Origin: Trochalopteron elliotii
Taxonomy: Eukaryota; Chordata; Aves; Passeriformes; Leiothrichidae
Assembly: GCA_024734555.1 (NCBI GenBank)
Contig: JANPWX010000054.1
Coordinates: 5,768,341 to 5,832,340, forward strand
DNA length: 64,000 nucleotides
Direction: 5' to 3'
This document shows, piece after piece, positions 40,189-54,076 of this stretch. The translations under genes were made by a program, and so were the position numbers. A model generated the notes under the pieces. That model did no database searches and was not told the DNA's origin. It saw only the letters and a list, made by a program, of their open reading frames with translations. Each line of letters begins with the position of its first letter. The stretch's first letter is position 1.

Positions 40189-41694
40189 CTTAGTTTAGTC
40201 TGTGTCTCTTCAGATTTTGGCCTTTCTCATAAACACACTGGCAAAGCTATCAGCAGTAATGTCTGGATAATACGCTCAATGACAGGGACAGTACCCAACA
40301 GGAACTCTGTTAGACACTCAAACACCTTTCTGCAAAGACTAATGGTGATGAAAACTTTCTTATGCTTTGGTCCAAATTCAGCAAGATGAATCAGCTACCC
40401 AACAGCAGTTTACCCATCTAACCATGTAGGCATTGAAGCTGTTATTGCATGAATTCCAGACGTTATTTTAACTTACTACAAAGTTTCAAAATATGCAATT
40501 TTCTGAATGGCAAACAGTAAAGCATTTGTCTTCCATGAGCAGTTACAACACAATGTATCACATTATATTTTAATTTATATCCCACTTGGTGATCTTTTCT
40601 GTGTCTTTTTCTTTAACAGATTCTGCAAAATATGGTCCAGTTTATGGGACTACTTGCAAAGCTCCATTCCAGATTTAGTTGCTTCCATGTAAAAAGCAGT
40701 TGATAGTCTCCATTACGACTGTTCTGTGTAATCTCTTTTTTCTGTCCCATTCTAGACTTCACTGTCCTGGCATAATCAACACTATTTAAGCTGCTGAGCT
40801 TAGTTAGGAGACTATCATGCAAAGAACAAAACTTTTTTGCAAGTAGACCAACCTGCATGATCATGCAATAAGCATGATAGATATGCAACAAAAAAAAAGG
40901 CATTTAGGAAAGCAGAAAAGCACTTACAAAGAATTCTTAATCTATAGTTTTGCTCGTGACAAATTTTGGATTACAAATATGTATTTTTATTCCTTCCACA
41001 GTTTACTGGATTGAATGATGCTCACTATTCAAGAAATCTTGGAGGACTGGCTATTCATTACGTGATAATCTAGAATAACACCTTCATTTCTTTGGCTGTG
41101 ATGATTCCAACTACCTGCACACCCACCCCACACCTGCTTTTGTCTTTCAAGCCAGTTTTCTGCCTCCACCCATCCTGAATCCACACGATGGCACTACACC
41201 ACACCTGTGTCAAAAAACACCAAAAAACCAGAGCTTAAAGCTGAGCATATAAAAGAGAAGAAGCCTTGCCAAAACAAGATGTCAATTGGAATTAACCTTG
41301 CATTACTAAGTATAAATCATCTTTTTAACCTTGTCTCCAGGTGGGCAATGCAAATAGAGACAAATCTGAGAGCACAGGGAGGATCCAGAAGATGTGGTCA
41401 TGGTTCTGCAGGTATGATCAACTTTGACAACATCTATAGAATGACAGAATGTAGAAAACCCTGTTCCATTTCATCTGGAAACAATGAAAAGAAAGGAAAA
41501 AAAAATAGGCAAAAACCAATTTATACAGTGAAAAATGATGAAGTGCATACTGACTTTTCCATCAGTCTTTTTAGATAGGTGATGCATGATTCCTTCCACA
41601 CTCATTCTTCTACAAAGGTTACACAGTCGATCCCCAGTTCCACAGAAAGATCAGACATGACTGTCATTCCTAATATTTGTCTTACCAATTCTTG

Positions 41695-41709
41695 AAAAAA
41701 AAAAAAAAA
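41695..41709. repeat. Poly-A run (15)
   Basis: Uninterrupted A15. No retroposon body or flanking duplication was recognised next to it. Confidence 0.9.
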
Positions 41710-44700
41710 CAGGGTCTGGCTTGGCTTTCTGTTCCTATGCTTCAACTCCTCCATATTAGAGAGTGGATGTTTCTGCTTATAACAAATGTAAATTTTCCTT
41801 GCTGCAATTTAATCCACCTTGGTTTACCAACTGTGTTCCCACCTATCTGCAGTGTACAAAACATATAGTTTTCCTGTCTTTCAATCTACTTTCCAGTGAT
41901 TAGGACATAAGTCATTGTATTAACATTATTTTACGGGTAAGCAAACCCAAATAAAATTTACTACAGTATTTTAGAAATAGTGAGATAAGCGTTATAAGAA
42001 GAGCAAGCAAACAATCTGGCTTGTCAGCTGGTTTTCATATTATTTAAAAAATAACCTTCACAAAAAAACCCAACATAAACCTTCCCCAGCCCCTCCTAGA
42101 ACAGTATGGAAATTACACTAACTGAAAAGATAAATAGTTATATCCAATGTAGAATTCAGGATACAATACTGGGATCTTTTAAGACCAGTCACCATTCATT
42201 CAGTCTCATCATCCAGTATTCAGAAAAATATATTTCCATGGATAACTGTATTTCACCACCACCTGGAAGAAATGGTTAGCTGAAAGGCATTTTATATTTC
42301 TGACCAAAAATATAAATGATTGGCCTTTTGATTTATAAAAAAATTATAATGTTTTCTCTCTTGTCATTATCATCTCTCAATTAATGCTATACCAAGAGTT
42401 GCTTAATTAGTTAATTCTTCTATTTATTTAGTCTGTATAGCAAGAAAAATTTTTCATTAAAAAATTAGTACTGCAGGCCTAAAGTGTGATCATCTCTTTA
42501 AGATTAATGTGCGGTGTATATTCAGTTGTGTTATGAAATTTATAAATAATATTTATAAAATATACATTTTGTAACTAGAATTCTAATCCATTTTCTCTCT
42601 GTGTGAAGAACATTAATAAAAAAAGGGTTTATATTTCTTTGTTTGAAAGAACACTCAGTTACAATTCTGGTTTATTTGTTCTGACTGCTGACATTTTCAT
42701 GGTCTTTTATTAAAGACCTGATTAACCTGCAGAAAGAGCACGATGTTTGTACAGAGCTTATGTTCTCTAAGCCCACTTCACACCCACATATTGCCTTCTG
42801 TTAGGGGAGCACTGGTAATGTCAGCATCTCCTATCACATGACAGCACCTTCGGAGAACTGGCCCCTCTGTCAATGCAATGGGATTTACAAAGCCAGGAAC
42901 CAGAATATGAGTAACACCCAAGTGTTCACCTGAGCCTTTGGCCAGCAGCAGTGCTCCTCCTGCACCCTGGGAATGGAGAAAATACCCGGCCAAGCTGCTC
43001 TGCTAACACCTTTATCCACGTTGCTGTCCACTGGCATCCTCTTCCCATAATAATCAACTTTCTCACAGTAGGTTTAGTATTATAGGCAAAAGTGTTGGCT
43101 TAAAATAACTGAGGCCCTCTGCATGTGACTCTCTCAGATATGCTGAGGATATTATTCTTCACAAACTGATCACTCTTTCCCTGGTTTAAGTGTCTTGGAA
43201 AGTTAAAGCACTGATTGCATGGACATGGAGAAAATGAATACGACTAAGAAAATTTACATATGTGCATTTTAAAGTAACCCATCTGAAGGTCTTGCATCAA
43301 ATAATTTTAAAATCCCAGTGATATCTAAGATATTTAATGAAACCAAATTCTTTATGGCCTCAGTATGTTTCCCTCTTACATATTACTTGGCCTATGACAT
43401 TCATAAACAACCAACAGATCAGAAATACCTCTTTTATGTATCAAACAGTTAGAAATTTGAAGGTAATTTATTAACATCACACAGTATCATGAGGTCCACA
43501 CTAGAGATGCAAAATAGGAAATGGGTTATAAAATACAAGATACGACCCTAGCAAAGTCATTATCAACTAGTTTAAGATATGACTTTGTGACACTAAGGGA
43601 AATAAAAGTAATTGTGAGAGGATGTGACAGGTAGAAAGGATCCAGAATTATGTAATTACCGAGTCCAAGATAATTGCAAACCTGAACTGATCAAGCTTTT
43701 GCTGAACAACAGCATTTTAATTTATTGATCAGCTTTGCAGAGGCTGAACCACTACAAATATCTCACGATTTTAAAAAGTTCTCACAGTCAGGAGTTTCAT
43801 TTTTCTGGACTGGCTGCATACTGTCTGCTTTTCCTGTGTGTATGATACATATATTATTTTCCAACTTCCTATATTTTCTGAAAAAATAAAGCAGACTGCA
43901 TTCTCAACATCAAAGAAAAATTTGCAGATGCAAAAATTACATACCTAGGTTTATGTGTCTCTGTGCATCTTCTCTCAGTGCTTCCATGTGCACACACAAG
44001 ATTTAATATTCAGCAACTCAGCCAGATATACAATGAAGCCATGGACATGCATACCTTGTGCAAGACTTTCTGTGCTAGGAATCTCTGCTGAATGTAATAA
44101 AATCTCCATGAAAATCTCTCTTACGCAGTGGACATATAAACAAGAAATTCTGCTTGTATATCCATGCCTACCCTTTCAGGTACACTGCAGATTGTTGCTC
44201 CACTAAACTGGCTCTTTGACTCAGATAAATTGACATTATGCCTCTCCTCTTGCCAGAGAGGTTCCATTATAGGGCCTGCCAAATCTGTGCAGCAAAGGCT
44301 CCACGTGACACAAATATATGACTTGGAGGGTAATATTTTCATGCATATTCTGTCCCTCCATTTCCTCTTTCAACTCCTTGCCTTGTATTTCCTCTGTGTC
44401 CGTGAGTGCTTCAGCTCAGCCTGCTTCCTGAGTGTTAGCAGTCCCAGGAGCCTGGAGACAGCATTTTCCTACCAGCAAGGTACATATTGACAGTCTGAAC
44501 CCCCAGAGTGTTCTGAGTGTGAAGATCATACACATAGAAAATACCAGGGTATGAGGAGAAGGTTTGTCCTTCAGGATCAGCAGGATAGCAACCTGTAATA
44601 CCATGCAACTGTCTACAGACCAGCAAATGTTGTGGTTGATTTGAGCTGAATTTTTACAGGTGTTATAAGAGTTTTCAACTTACAGTGAATACAAACACCT

Positions 44701-47700
44701 ACTACATCTCAAAAACTGGTGCCTAGATCTTCAAGAGTACACAGCAACAACAACAACAAAAAAGTGAAAATTACATACCATTTTTTAAAGTTTTAACCTA
44801 GAAAATGCTAAATGCAAGATAAATCAGATATTAAACCAGAGCTAAATTCGATCTTAGCCAAAAGGGCGTTTGCCTGTGTTCAGTTTTGAGTAACATCTAT
44901 ATCAGATTGGCACTCATAGCCCAAACAATGACCTTTTTAAAATTCATTTTTAACATTTGGTTTTATATAAGCAGGAGAAAACTTTGGCCCAGATGATGCC
45001 TTGAAAGGAATGCATTTGTACTACGGAAGGGAGGAAGATGGGAGAAAGCATCTCACAAGACCGTAGTAGTTATTCCAAAGAAAACAGAGCATCTATGTTA
45101 TTCAAAAGGCATAAGAGTCTCTCTAGGATATCAAAAGCAAGTTCTGTTCACAGAGAATTAACCTGAGAGAAACAGCTGGGTGAAAACTAGGACATCATGG
45201 TACGTTGCATAAATGTGGAATTTGGGATAAAAATGTAGTTTATAATAGAGTTATTTACTGAAAATGTTTCTATTTTTATTACAGAAAGAACATGTGTTCC
45301 TAGTCCTGGCTGGCGACTGAAAAGTATAGAAATAGCAGAGTGGCTATCACTGATATCTAGAAAAGGGCAGGGTATTTTGTGGAAATGTTGAAAATGCTTT
45401 ACTTGCCCAGCTGGTTTTAAATGATACCAGCTACAAAGTCCTCTGGACTTTAATCATTTCAGCAAAGGAGAGAGGGTTGGAAGAACTTAATACCTAACTC
45501 TTAATCTGGTTGCTCTCTGTTCTAAGGATGCAGGGAAATGTCTGTTTCAATATAATAACTTGTTCATTTCAGAATTCTGCCTCTCAGACCAACACAACAA
45601 CAGCGTTGTTCCATCAGTCACACAATGAAACTTTAAGCAATACAATAGCAGATCTTGGAAGGTGAATATTAAAGCTACCATCTCCTCTGTTCAGCCAGAG
45701 CTGCAGTCAAATATCTGAGTTCTGCTGACAGTGCCTTCATGCTGGCTCTAAGTGACAGCAAGCAAAATAACGGAAGAAATATCTGTAGGCTTGTCATGTA
45801 CTAATATCCCTTTGATAATGCAGACTGTTAATCCTAACCCAGGTAAAGAGAAGAAAAGAAATTGGGTTCTTATCTTAAAGAGTCCACATTGGCCAGATGA
45901 ACCCTTCAAGGTCATTCAGTATCGCTATAAACAAAACAAATGTATCGGCTCTATTATGTTGCTGAAATCCCATCTGACTGACAACGTTTTCACCAAACAT
46001 AACCAATTTATTTTTGTTTAAAGTTTAATTAAGTATTATAGATTGGAGTGAAGTAATTAATAACTTTAAAATACACTGACCCAGAGAGAGCAAATACCTC
46101 AATCAGGTGAAGCCTGGGGAAAGGAAATGCATGAACTAAAATAAAACAATTCTGTCCTCTCAGTCTCTCCTAGTAAATCAAAGAAAGGAATTTTTATATT
46201 AATTGGCAATGAGTCTATGTCTAGTCTGACTGCTGACACAGTTAGTCATAATAATAAAAAACATGTCTGTGGGATGTGAAAATGCAGTTTGAATGTTAAT
46301 AATGTCTTTATTTTCTGTTCTGATTGATTAATTTGAATAAAATGCAAGCAGAAATGTCCCTGCCCAATTTCTTATCTTAGGAAAATCACAAAAATCAGGT
46401 AACATGAGTTAGCAATGCATATAAGTGACTGCCTGTATAGGGAGTTTCATTTCAGAGACGATCCTCAAAAAACCATAATGATGTATAAGTGGGAAATCAT
46501 TGCAGAACAGGTTTCAAATTCTGGATATTTTTCCATCCCTCACTGCTTACATTTAGCACAGCTAGAATTTGCTTAGCAAACTCAGTACGAAAAACACTAT
46601 TTAGAACAATGTGGATGGTAAAATCAAAATTACTTGCCCTATGTCCTACAAAACTTAAGTACTCAGATCATATTTTAAAAGAATGTTGTTACTCTTTTCC
46701 CAAAACCAACCCTCAAAATATCAAGAGAATAAGTTAAATGTCTCCAGAATCTGACCCAGCTTGCTGATACATACAAAAGCCAATGTTGGTGAACCAAGCC
46801 TGCGTATTAGGTTTGCATTTCATTATAATGCTTTGGCATGACATCTTTTAAATATGTTTAGTGTATTTAAATGTCCATTTTCCAAACTGCTGAGGTGAAA
46901 TTATGTTATTAAAAGCATTATTTTTAATCTTCTGACATTGGAACTCCCAAATTTAATGTTTTTTGTCATATGTTAATTGTGAATGACTGCTCCTCGTGAA
47001 GTTCAAGGAATTAAACTTATGCTTATACATGTGTTAAAGATCTCATTGGTAATTTTATTTCTGACTAATACAGAATAAAAAGAGCTTAACATCATCCATA
47101 ACTCATTAATAATTCCAGTTACATTACCTGAGTCATTGCTCCCAGATAACAAATGTCTTCAAACACTGAAGCTCAAGGGGCAAAATAAATCATTGGCTAC
47201 TTGCTGTTTATTGTCTTCTATATGAAGAAGTAGTTCTTCAAAATATAACTGCATCTGAGAGAGATGTACCCAGTAGGTTTGGGAAGAGGAACTGTAAACT
47301 TTGGAAATTTCGTTTCCTAATCAAAAGGGAAAAAGATGCCCCAAAATGACAACATTCATACCTTAAAACTATGAAAATCAAACACTTGGCTCTTTCTTGG
47401 GATTAAATATTACTGCATATACAAACCTAATAGATGAAAAATCTGGAAGAAAAAAATCTTTAGAAGTGGAAACATGAAAGGATGGCATGCAGCGATGTGC
47501 AGACAAAGCCCTATTTCCCATATAGGAAGAGAAGAATAAAGAGGGAAGCAATCCTTGTTCTGAAAGATATAAGCTCACAGTTTATTTACATTTTCCTTTG
47601 CTGAAGTCAGTCCTGGAAACCAGATTCACATATTTTGCCCACCTCTTCTCTTGGGGCTGAGCATCAACAGTACACTGCTGTGAATGTTGAATTATGACCT

Positions 47701-49319
47701 ACTGCAGAAACAGTACATTTGGCATCACAGCTTCAATAAACTGCAAATTGATATCCATGAAGTAGAGTTTTTCCAAATGTGTCCAGAGGAGATTTTAAAT
47801 TAAGCAAAAATTATATCAGAAATGATCCCTGATTTCCCTTGGAAATATCCACCCCATTTTCTGAGTGGCTCATGTTATAAGCACTTAAGATGCATGAGAG
47901 AACAGTCTTTTCACTTATTTGGATGACGACCAGGGCTTCATTCACACAGCAGTTACTTTTCAGTGAGACAGACTGTTTTGGGAACAAGCTTACGGCCCTC
48001 ACTGCTGAGCAGCTCCTCCACAATTCCTTTATTTCAGCAGCTGAGTAATGATTTAGTTCCAATGTCCTCCCTGAGATAAATGGATGACTGGCCTCTCTGC
48101 CAGTTCTTCAAAGCAACATCACATAACATTACTCTCAGAAGGACAGAAAAGAAACAAATCACTGTAGTCACAGAGGGCAGAAATGTGACAAATAAAAAAT
48201 CCCCATCAGACAGAGTGGAGAATGTTGAAAGTCACATTTAGATTTACACCTCCCACTGCAGGAGAGAAAAGTGCAGGAAACAATCGAAGTGCACAGCAGC
48301 AATAACTTGGTTCATTGTCATTGAAAAGACCAGAAAAATCCATGGAAGTGGATTTTCGAACAGATGTACCACAGCATTGCTGCAGTTGTGTGGCTTTCCC
48401 ATTGGCTAAAAAGTTTTCCTTGGAGCTGAATGATTCAGCTTTAGGGCAAAAGTGTACAGCCATCTTTAACTTGTGCCATTAACAAGGACCAGTGAGGCAA
48501 ATAAAAGCACCAAAATTCAGGCAGCTAGCTGAAAAAACTATTTTGAGGCAAGAGAAGTTAGACATTTTCCATGATAACAGGGACACCATGAGCAAAAATA
48601 TTCATACAACTTTACTAGAAGCAGAAATACTAAATTATTTTAAAATTCTCTTGAATTATGTGATTCAGATCCCCAAAAGAAAGAGATATAAAGGGTTCCA
48701 AACATATTGCAAAAAATATCTTGCCTGTTTGAGTGCCTATTTCAACCATATCAGCTCTTTCAGCTCCTGGTAAGTCCATGATTTTAAAACCACTCACAAT
48801 AAAACAAATATAACAGTAAAGACTTCAGCACAGTAAAGTTTGGATAGACTTTTAAGTATCCAGCAAAGACAAAAGGGCAACAAGAACAGTTTGATTTTTC
48901 CTGACTGTCATGCAGGATTAATGTGTTTGACTCAGAGGAATCACAGCATTGGAAAGACAGAGATGAAATTGCAGCTGGCCATTTTGTAATACCATCATCT
49001 TAGTTTAAAGGTCTAATGATGAATTGTTCTGAACAATAAATTTTAAAAAGACCCTAAAACCAAACAGAAACAACAAACCACTCCAAAAAATAAGCAGAAC
49101 TAACCAAAAACCTCCAGCGTTTTGAGTTGGGGCTTGCATAATAGAAGTGCTCTGGACACAGCACAACTTTTGAGTGACATTTGGGGGACATCAGGCTGCA
49201 AAGACTGGAATCTTTAGTGCTCCCTGAAGTCATGGAACAGTAAATAACCTGCAAGGATTGAAAAAGATACCAAGATGTGTTCCTGGGTCTGATCTCAGGC
49301 ATCTTACATCACCATAGCC

Positions 49320-49340
49320 TTTTTTTTTTTTTTTTTTTTT
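49320..49340. repeat. Poly-T run (21)
   Basis: Uninterrupted T21. It could be the tail of a minus-strand retroposed copy lying to its right, but no element body and no target duplication were recognised. Confidence 0.9.
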
Positions 49341-52300
49341 GTATACTGAAGGCTGCTTGCTGAAAGATTTTTGGGTCAAGATCAATGTATGAAATCATGC
49401 AATCTTTAGAAACTTATAGTTATCTAAAAAGGAGATATTAAAACTGTTTTGAACATTTGAATGTGAGTAGTTGAAATCGCTTGTGTTGCAATGAAGTGTC
49501 AATTTTCATTATGTTTTTAATTAAAATGACATTCAGTTCCACTTTTTTCCACTGCTGTGATATTCATAGTTATAGAATGCAGAAATAGTAAACAGCAAAA
49601 ACATTTAGCAATTATATTTTCATAAAAGTGAACATATTTACTTTTTCTGCTTTTAATTCATCTAGTTAAGAGTCAGAAGGCTCTGCTGGGATCTACTTCT
49701 CTAGGAATTGAAACAAGATGCATACTCTTGAGATCACTGCTTCCCATACTTATACTGTTTGGTTTTTGACTCTAATTCTAATATTTTTCCTTAGATTTTC
49801 TAGCTATGCATTTTAAACTTAAACGTTGACATTACCAGAAAACCCAGGATTCCCTTCAATGAAAAATTAATTCTTGGTATTATAAGCAGAGGTTGATTTC
49901 TCATGTGATTTTTCCAGTGGACTTGAGAAGTAAGAAAGCAAGGGCAGGGAAAAATAATTGCCCACCCCATTGCCACCCAACAACATACACGCACTCCAAG
50001 TTACAGAGATGGGGCAGCAGCTATAAGGACTTTTAAAAGCTTTCTGAAGGCAATTTCTAGCAACTAGTTCAGGGACCAGAGATTATTTTAACAACTGGTT
50101 TGACTGACCCAAACCAGCCAGTCTCCAGCATTATATTAATCTTCAGTATACACACTAACAGACAAGAAAAAAAACTCAGTAAGACAACTATCAGATGCTC
50201 CCCAGAAATAAGAAACCAGGAGTTTGGCAGAACATCAATTATACCTTCCAGACACAGGTGTGAGGACAAATGATCACTTGAAGTTCTCCAAAGGGTTATC
50301 CAAGAACTTTCTAGAAGCCAGCCTTCCCAGCAACCCTAGAAATTTGACAGAAGTATTTATCTGTTACATCTGGAATTACTATTTCAGGCCCACTCAGTGC
50401 TTGGAAAGTCTGAAGGCTAGATCATTGTCACTATTGCATTTTAGAAAGCTGAATGAATAGCCAGGTATGCAATGAATTATTTTTTGAGGCATGAGGAGTA
50501 GGTTTCAAACTCTTATACCTCACCACATCCTTTCTTTAATGTAACCAATAACTTACTCATGCCTTCACCACTCATCACTGTAATGCAGTTATCCAGGACA
50601 CATGCCAATATAATCCTTGTAGCATACACTTAAGAAGCTATGATTCATAAAATACCTCAAATCTTTTACATTGAAATATTTACAACATGTGAAATACTTT
50701 TTTGTAGCCAGACATTTAAATTCTGCACAATTAAAAAAAATCCCTATTATTCTCTTAATACACCTTGTGGGAATGAAGCCTTTCTAAACATGTCAGTTTT
50801 GTAGTGGTGGAAGGCTGCATTTCACACAAACAGGCCGCATCAGTTCCATGCCTTTTTTTCTGAAGCAGTTATTGCTAAGAATTGGTTTGCAAAGTATTTG
50901 AACACAGTAAATTACTCAAGCAGGCTCTTGTCAACATGCATTAACACCATTTACAGCTCTGTTTATAAGAGGCATTTCCCCACTCTCCCTCCACAGAATT
51001 TGTATTGAAGTTCATTGTTCTACAAGTTGTATTGATGTTGCTGTGCAAAGTTCAGACTTAGCAAAGCTGCTTATCTGCATACTGCAATACTCTAAGTAGC
51101 TGCCTATTGATTTTTCTTTTCCTTCTCCTTTAAAACCATCATGCTTTCTTCCAATATTTTCCTTAAATACCCAGTGTAAAGGACTGGAAGGTAGTACATG
51201 GATATTTCAAAGAAACTCATAAAGTCTTAAGACTAGTTAACTCTCCATCAAGAGAAATACATTTCCTTGTGTTTCATGAAAAGTATAAAATAAATTAAAT
51301 ATCTTAAATTAAATTCCCTTTATTCATTAAAGAAATAAAAATTCAGAAGGGTACTGTGAATTAATATATCATGTTATAATCAATATCACATTAAAATAGT
51401 TGATTTTTTTTCACATGTAAGGAACTTCTAGAACTATAGTAGCCTTAGTACAATTTCTGGGCATAAGCATTTTAAAAGGCACATATTAGAGCCATTCAAT
51501 TATGAACACAGACAGCAGTATTTTTAGCAAGACCTTTCTAGGAAGTCATTTAAGATATATTACACATAGGTGCTCAGAGTCCTGTCATATATCTTGAGCA
51601 TGGACAATATGTCTGCAAGAATGCTGCAATTTCATGACAAGTTCTCAAATTCTATTCATGGATTTAATAATCCCCCCATTTTTAAATTATATCAGCTATT
51701 TTGGCCTTCAGAGTCCTGTCATTTTCTCAAAAAGTTAATTTAAAAAAATGGCAGCATAGCTCTTAACAGAGAGAAGTCTTTAGAATGATGCTTCCTTTAA
51801 TGTTCCTCTCAACACCGATCAAAAAGCCGTGAATGTTCCGACAGAGGAGCTCCAGCCTTTATGGCTTCTGCTCATTCTATAGGCAGGCAGTTCTCCAACA
51901 CATAACATTAACCTGCTCTCTTTTTAGGTTTGCAGACACCTGCTCATGGTTTCATAGCTTATGGTGCATTTATTACCTTCTCATGGACCTTTTTACAGTA
52001 TAAGATCAGTGCTGTGTTTGGTCAACTTTCTGAAAGATTTTACTCTAGCTGCAAAAATCCTAATCTTGAGCACCACTAAATGACTTGTCCTAAAAAGAAG
52101 ACCAATGGTGAATATTACTAGCATTTTGTTCCATTAGCAGTAGGCAAAATTCATGTCCTTCTTCTGGTGACAGCATGACTCAGTTGTGATTGGTCTTTTT
52201 GCCAGTTGCTCATGCATGCCTTTGAAAAAGAACTGTACAAATCGTTTGCAATGAAATCCAAACCTGCTGACAGGTTAATTATGAAACCTCCATTTGGGCC

Positions 52301-54057
52301 CTTTAAAATTTTCTCCATGATCCTAGGTTGAGTTACTGTGAGCAGATTTATTATTTCAGGTTGAAATTCTGCTGAACGCAGAGGTTTTGTATCATTTAAT
52401 GTGAAACCAAGCAAATCTTCTCAAATTTGGGATGAATTTTATCAAGTTCTCTCCCAAAGTTCCAAATATGAAAGTCAAAGAAAAGCCAGTAAAAGGAGAC
52501 AAGAGATCACATAAATCTCTGGAGATAAAGTGGTGGTTTTCTAAACAAGTAGAAACATTCACAAAACTGTAATATTCAAGAGTTGCCAATATTGTGTAGT
52601 TCACAATTTTTACACCATTTACTCTTGATTTTGGCTAGAGGATGTTTTTGCTCGTGATATGTTCATCTGCTTCAAATAACCAAAATACTCACTGCATTCT
52701 TCTTGTTATTGATGTGATGCCTGAAAGTCCTTTTGCTTAAGTGCAGCATGCTTACAGGCTAGGCAAGCACACAGAAGGATATTACTATTTCACATGGCTA
52801 CAGACCATTAAAGCTGTGCTTTTCTCAGGAAAGATGATGGCCCCTTCACCACTGATATATAACCAACTCTGGAATTAAAAAGCCTGACACATGAGATGAG
52901 ATTTTTGAGGGCAGAAAGAAAACGTAGTGATCACACAGTGCAGAGGCAAACCCTGAAGAGAAAGGATATGGGGCATAAAATGCAGGAGGAGTCAGAAGAC
53001 AGCCATAAAGAGTATGAGGGTCAGGAGAATCCTAGGAGTGGAAAAAGGAATCTGCCTGGGTGGTGAGAACACTCAAAAATGGTGTCTGTAAAGAGATAAG
53101 TATTGCTGGAAAAGGCACACTAGAGAGCTCAAATAGTGATCTTACCTTCACTTCAGAGGTGTCTGGCAAGAAGTTGCACAGTATGCACACATTGTGTCAT
53201 TAACTTCATCTTGCTAGGTATTACTGTGACCAAGGTCTTAATGTGCTACCTAATGAGATGCCAACCCTCATGAATGAGAAGTGATTTCAAATATTTTCTG
53301 GTTTTCACTAATATTCACTGCACTGATTCTAAAAATTTTTCTTAGCTATGATCTAGTCTTCTGCTGGGATAGCTACACTAATATTATTTTTTGAAGTGGG
53401 AGCAATTTATTATTCCTTTCTAATCAAACTGCAAGTAATGAACCCAATAAAAAAATCTTTGAACAGGTTTTTTTCTCTATAAGCTCCTCTAGTGGTTTAG
53501 TGTAAAACCAATGAATCTGTAATGAACGTGTCTAACACAGAACAGTTTGATTTGTTCACCAAATGTCTCAACATTCTTTTATATCATGTAAGCAAATATA
53601 AATCAAACTTTTCTTTGCTACTTCTTTCTTCGACTGTCTAGGGCCAATATAATATTTCCCATCATTGCTTCATTAACCAGACCATGTCCAGTTTGATGAA
53701 CTTTCTCAGATGGCTACTACTGAGAAAAGAACATTAATAATAAAGTAATAACAATATAATGCTTGTTGCTGACCAAAGGGTAGCATTGAGACTATTTTTA
53801 AATGCGGATTTGTTGGACTTGTGATGGATTAGCTTGTTGTCTGTGAACTGCTTGATCTCCCAGGTTCAGACATGTTTCTCTAATTAAAAAGTGGATATAA
53901 AAGTCAAACATTCTGCATTTGACAAGAGGAGATGATTTTTTGTTAGCTTCTTATTAATGTTGAGAGAAACCATATGGAGATCAGGCTTCTGATTGAGAAG
54001 CATTTCATTTTCACTCCCTAGACAAACCACAGTTCAGTCTGGAAGTGATGCAAGGGG

Positions 54058-54076
54058 TGCTAGTTTTCAACTAGCA
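54058..54076. repeat. Short perfect hairpin
   Basis: TGCTAGTT and AACTAGCA form an 8-bp stem around a 3-nt loop. Too short for a microRNA precursor; probably chance. Confidence 0.8.

Noticed and set aside
48492..48773. Plus-strand ORF ending close to a GGTAAG donor-like site at about 48770
   Set aside because: Lys/Ile/Phe-rich random-looking translation without a recognisable acceptor or homologue; the donor match is probably chance.
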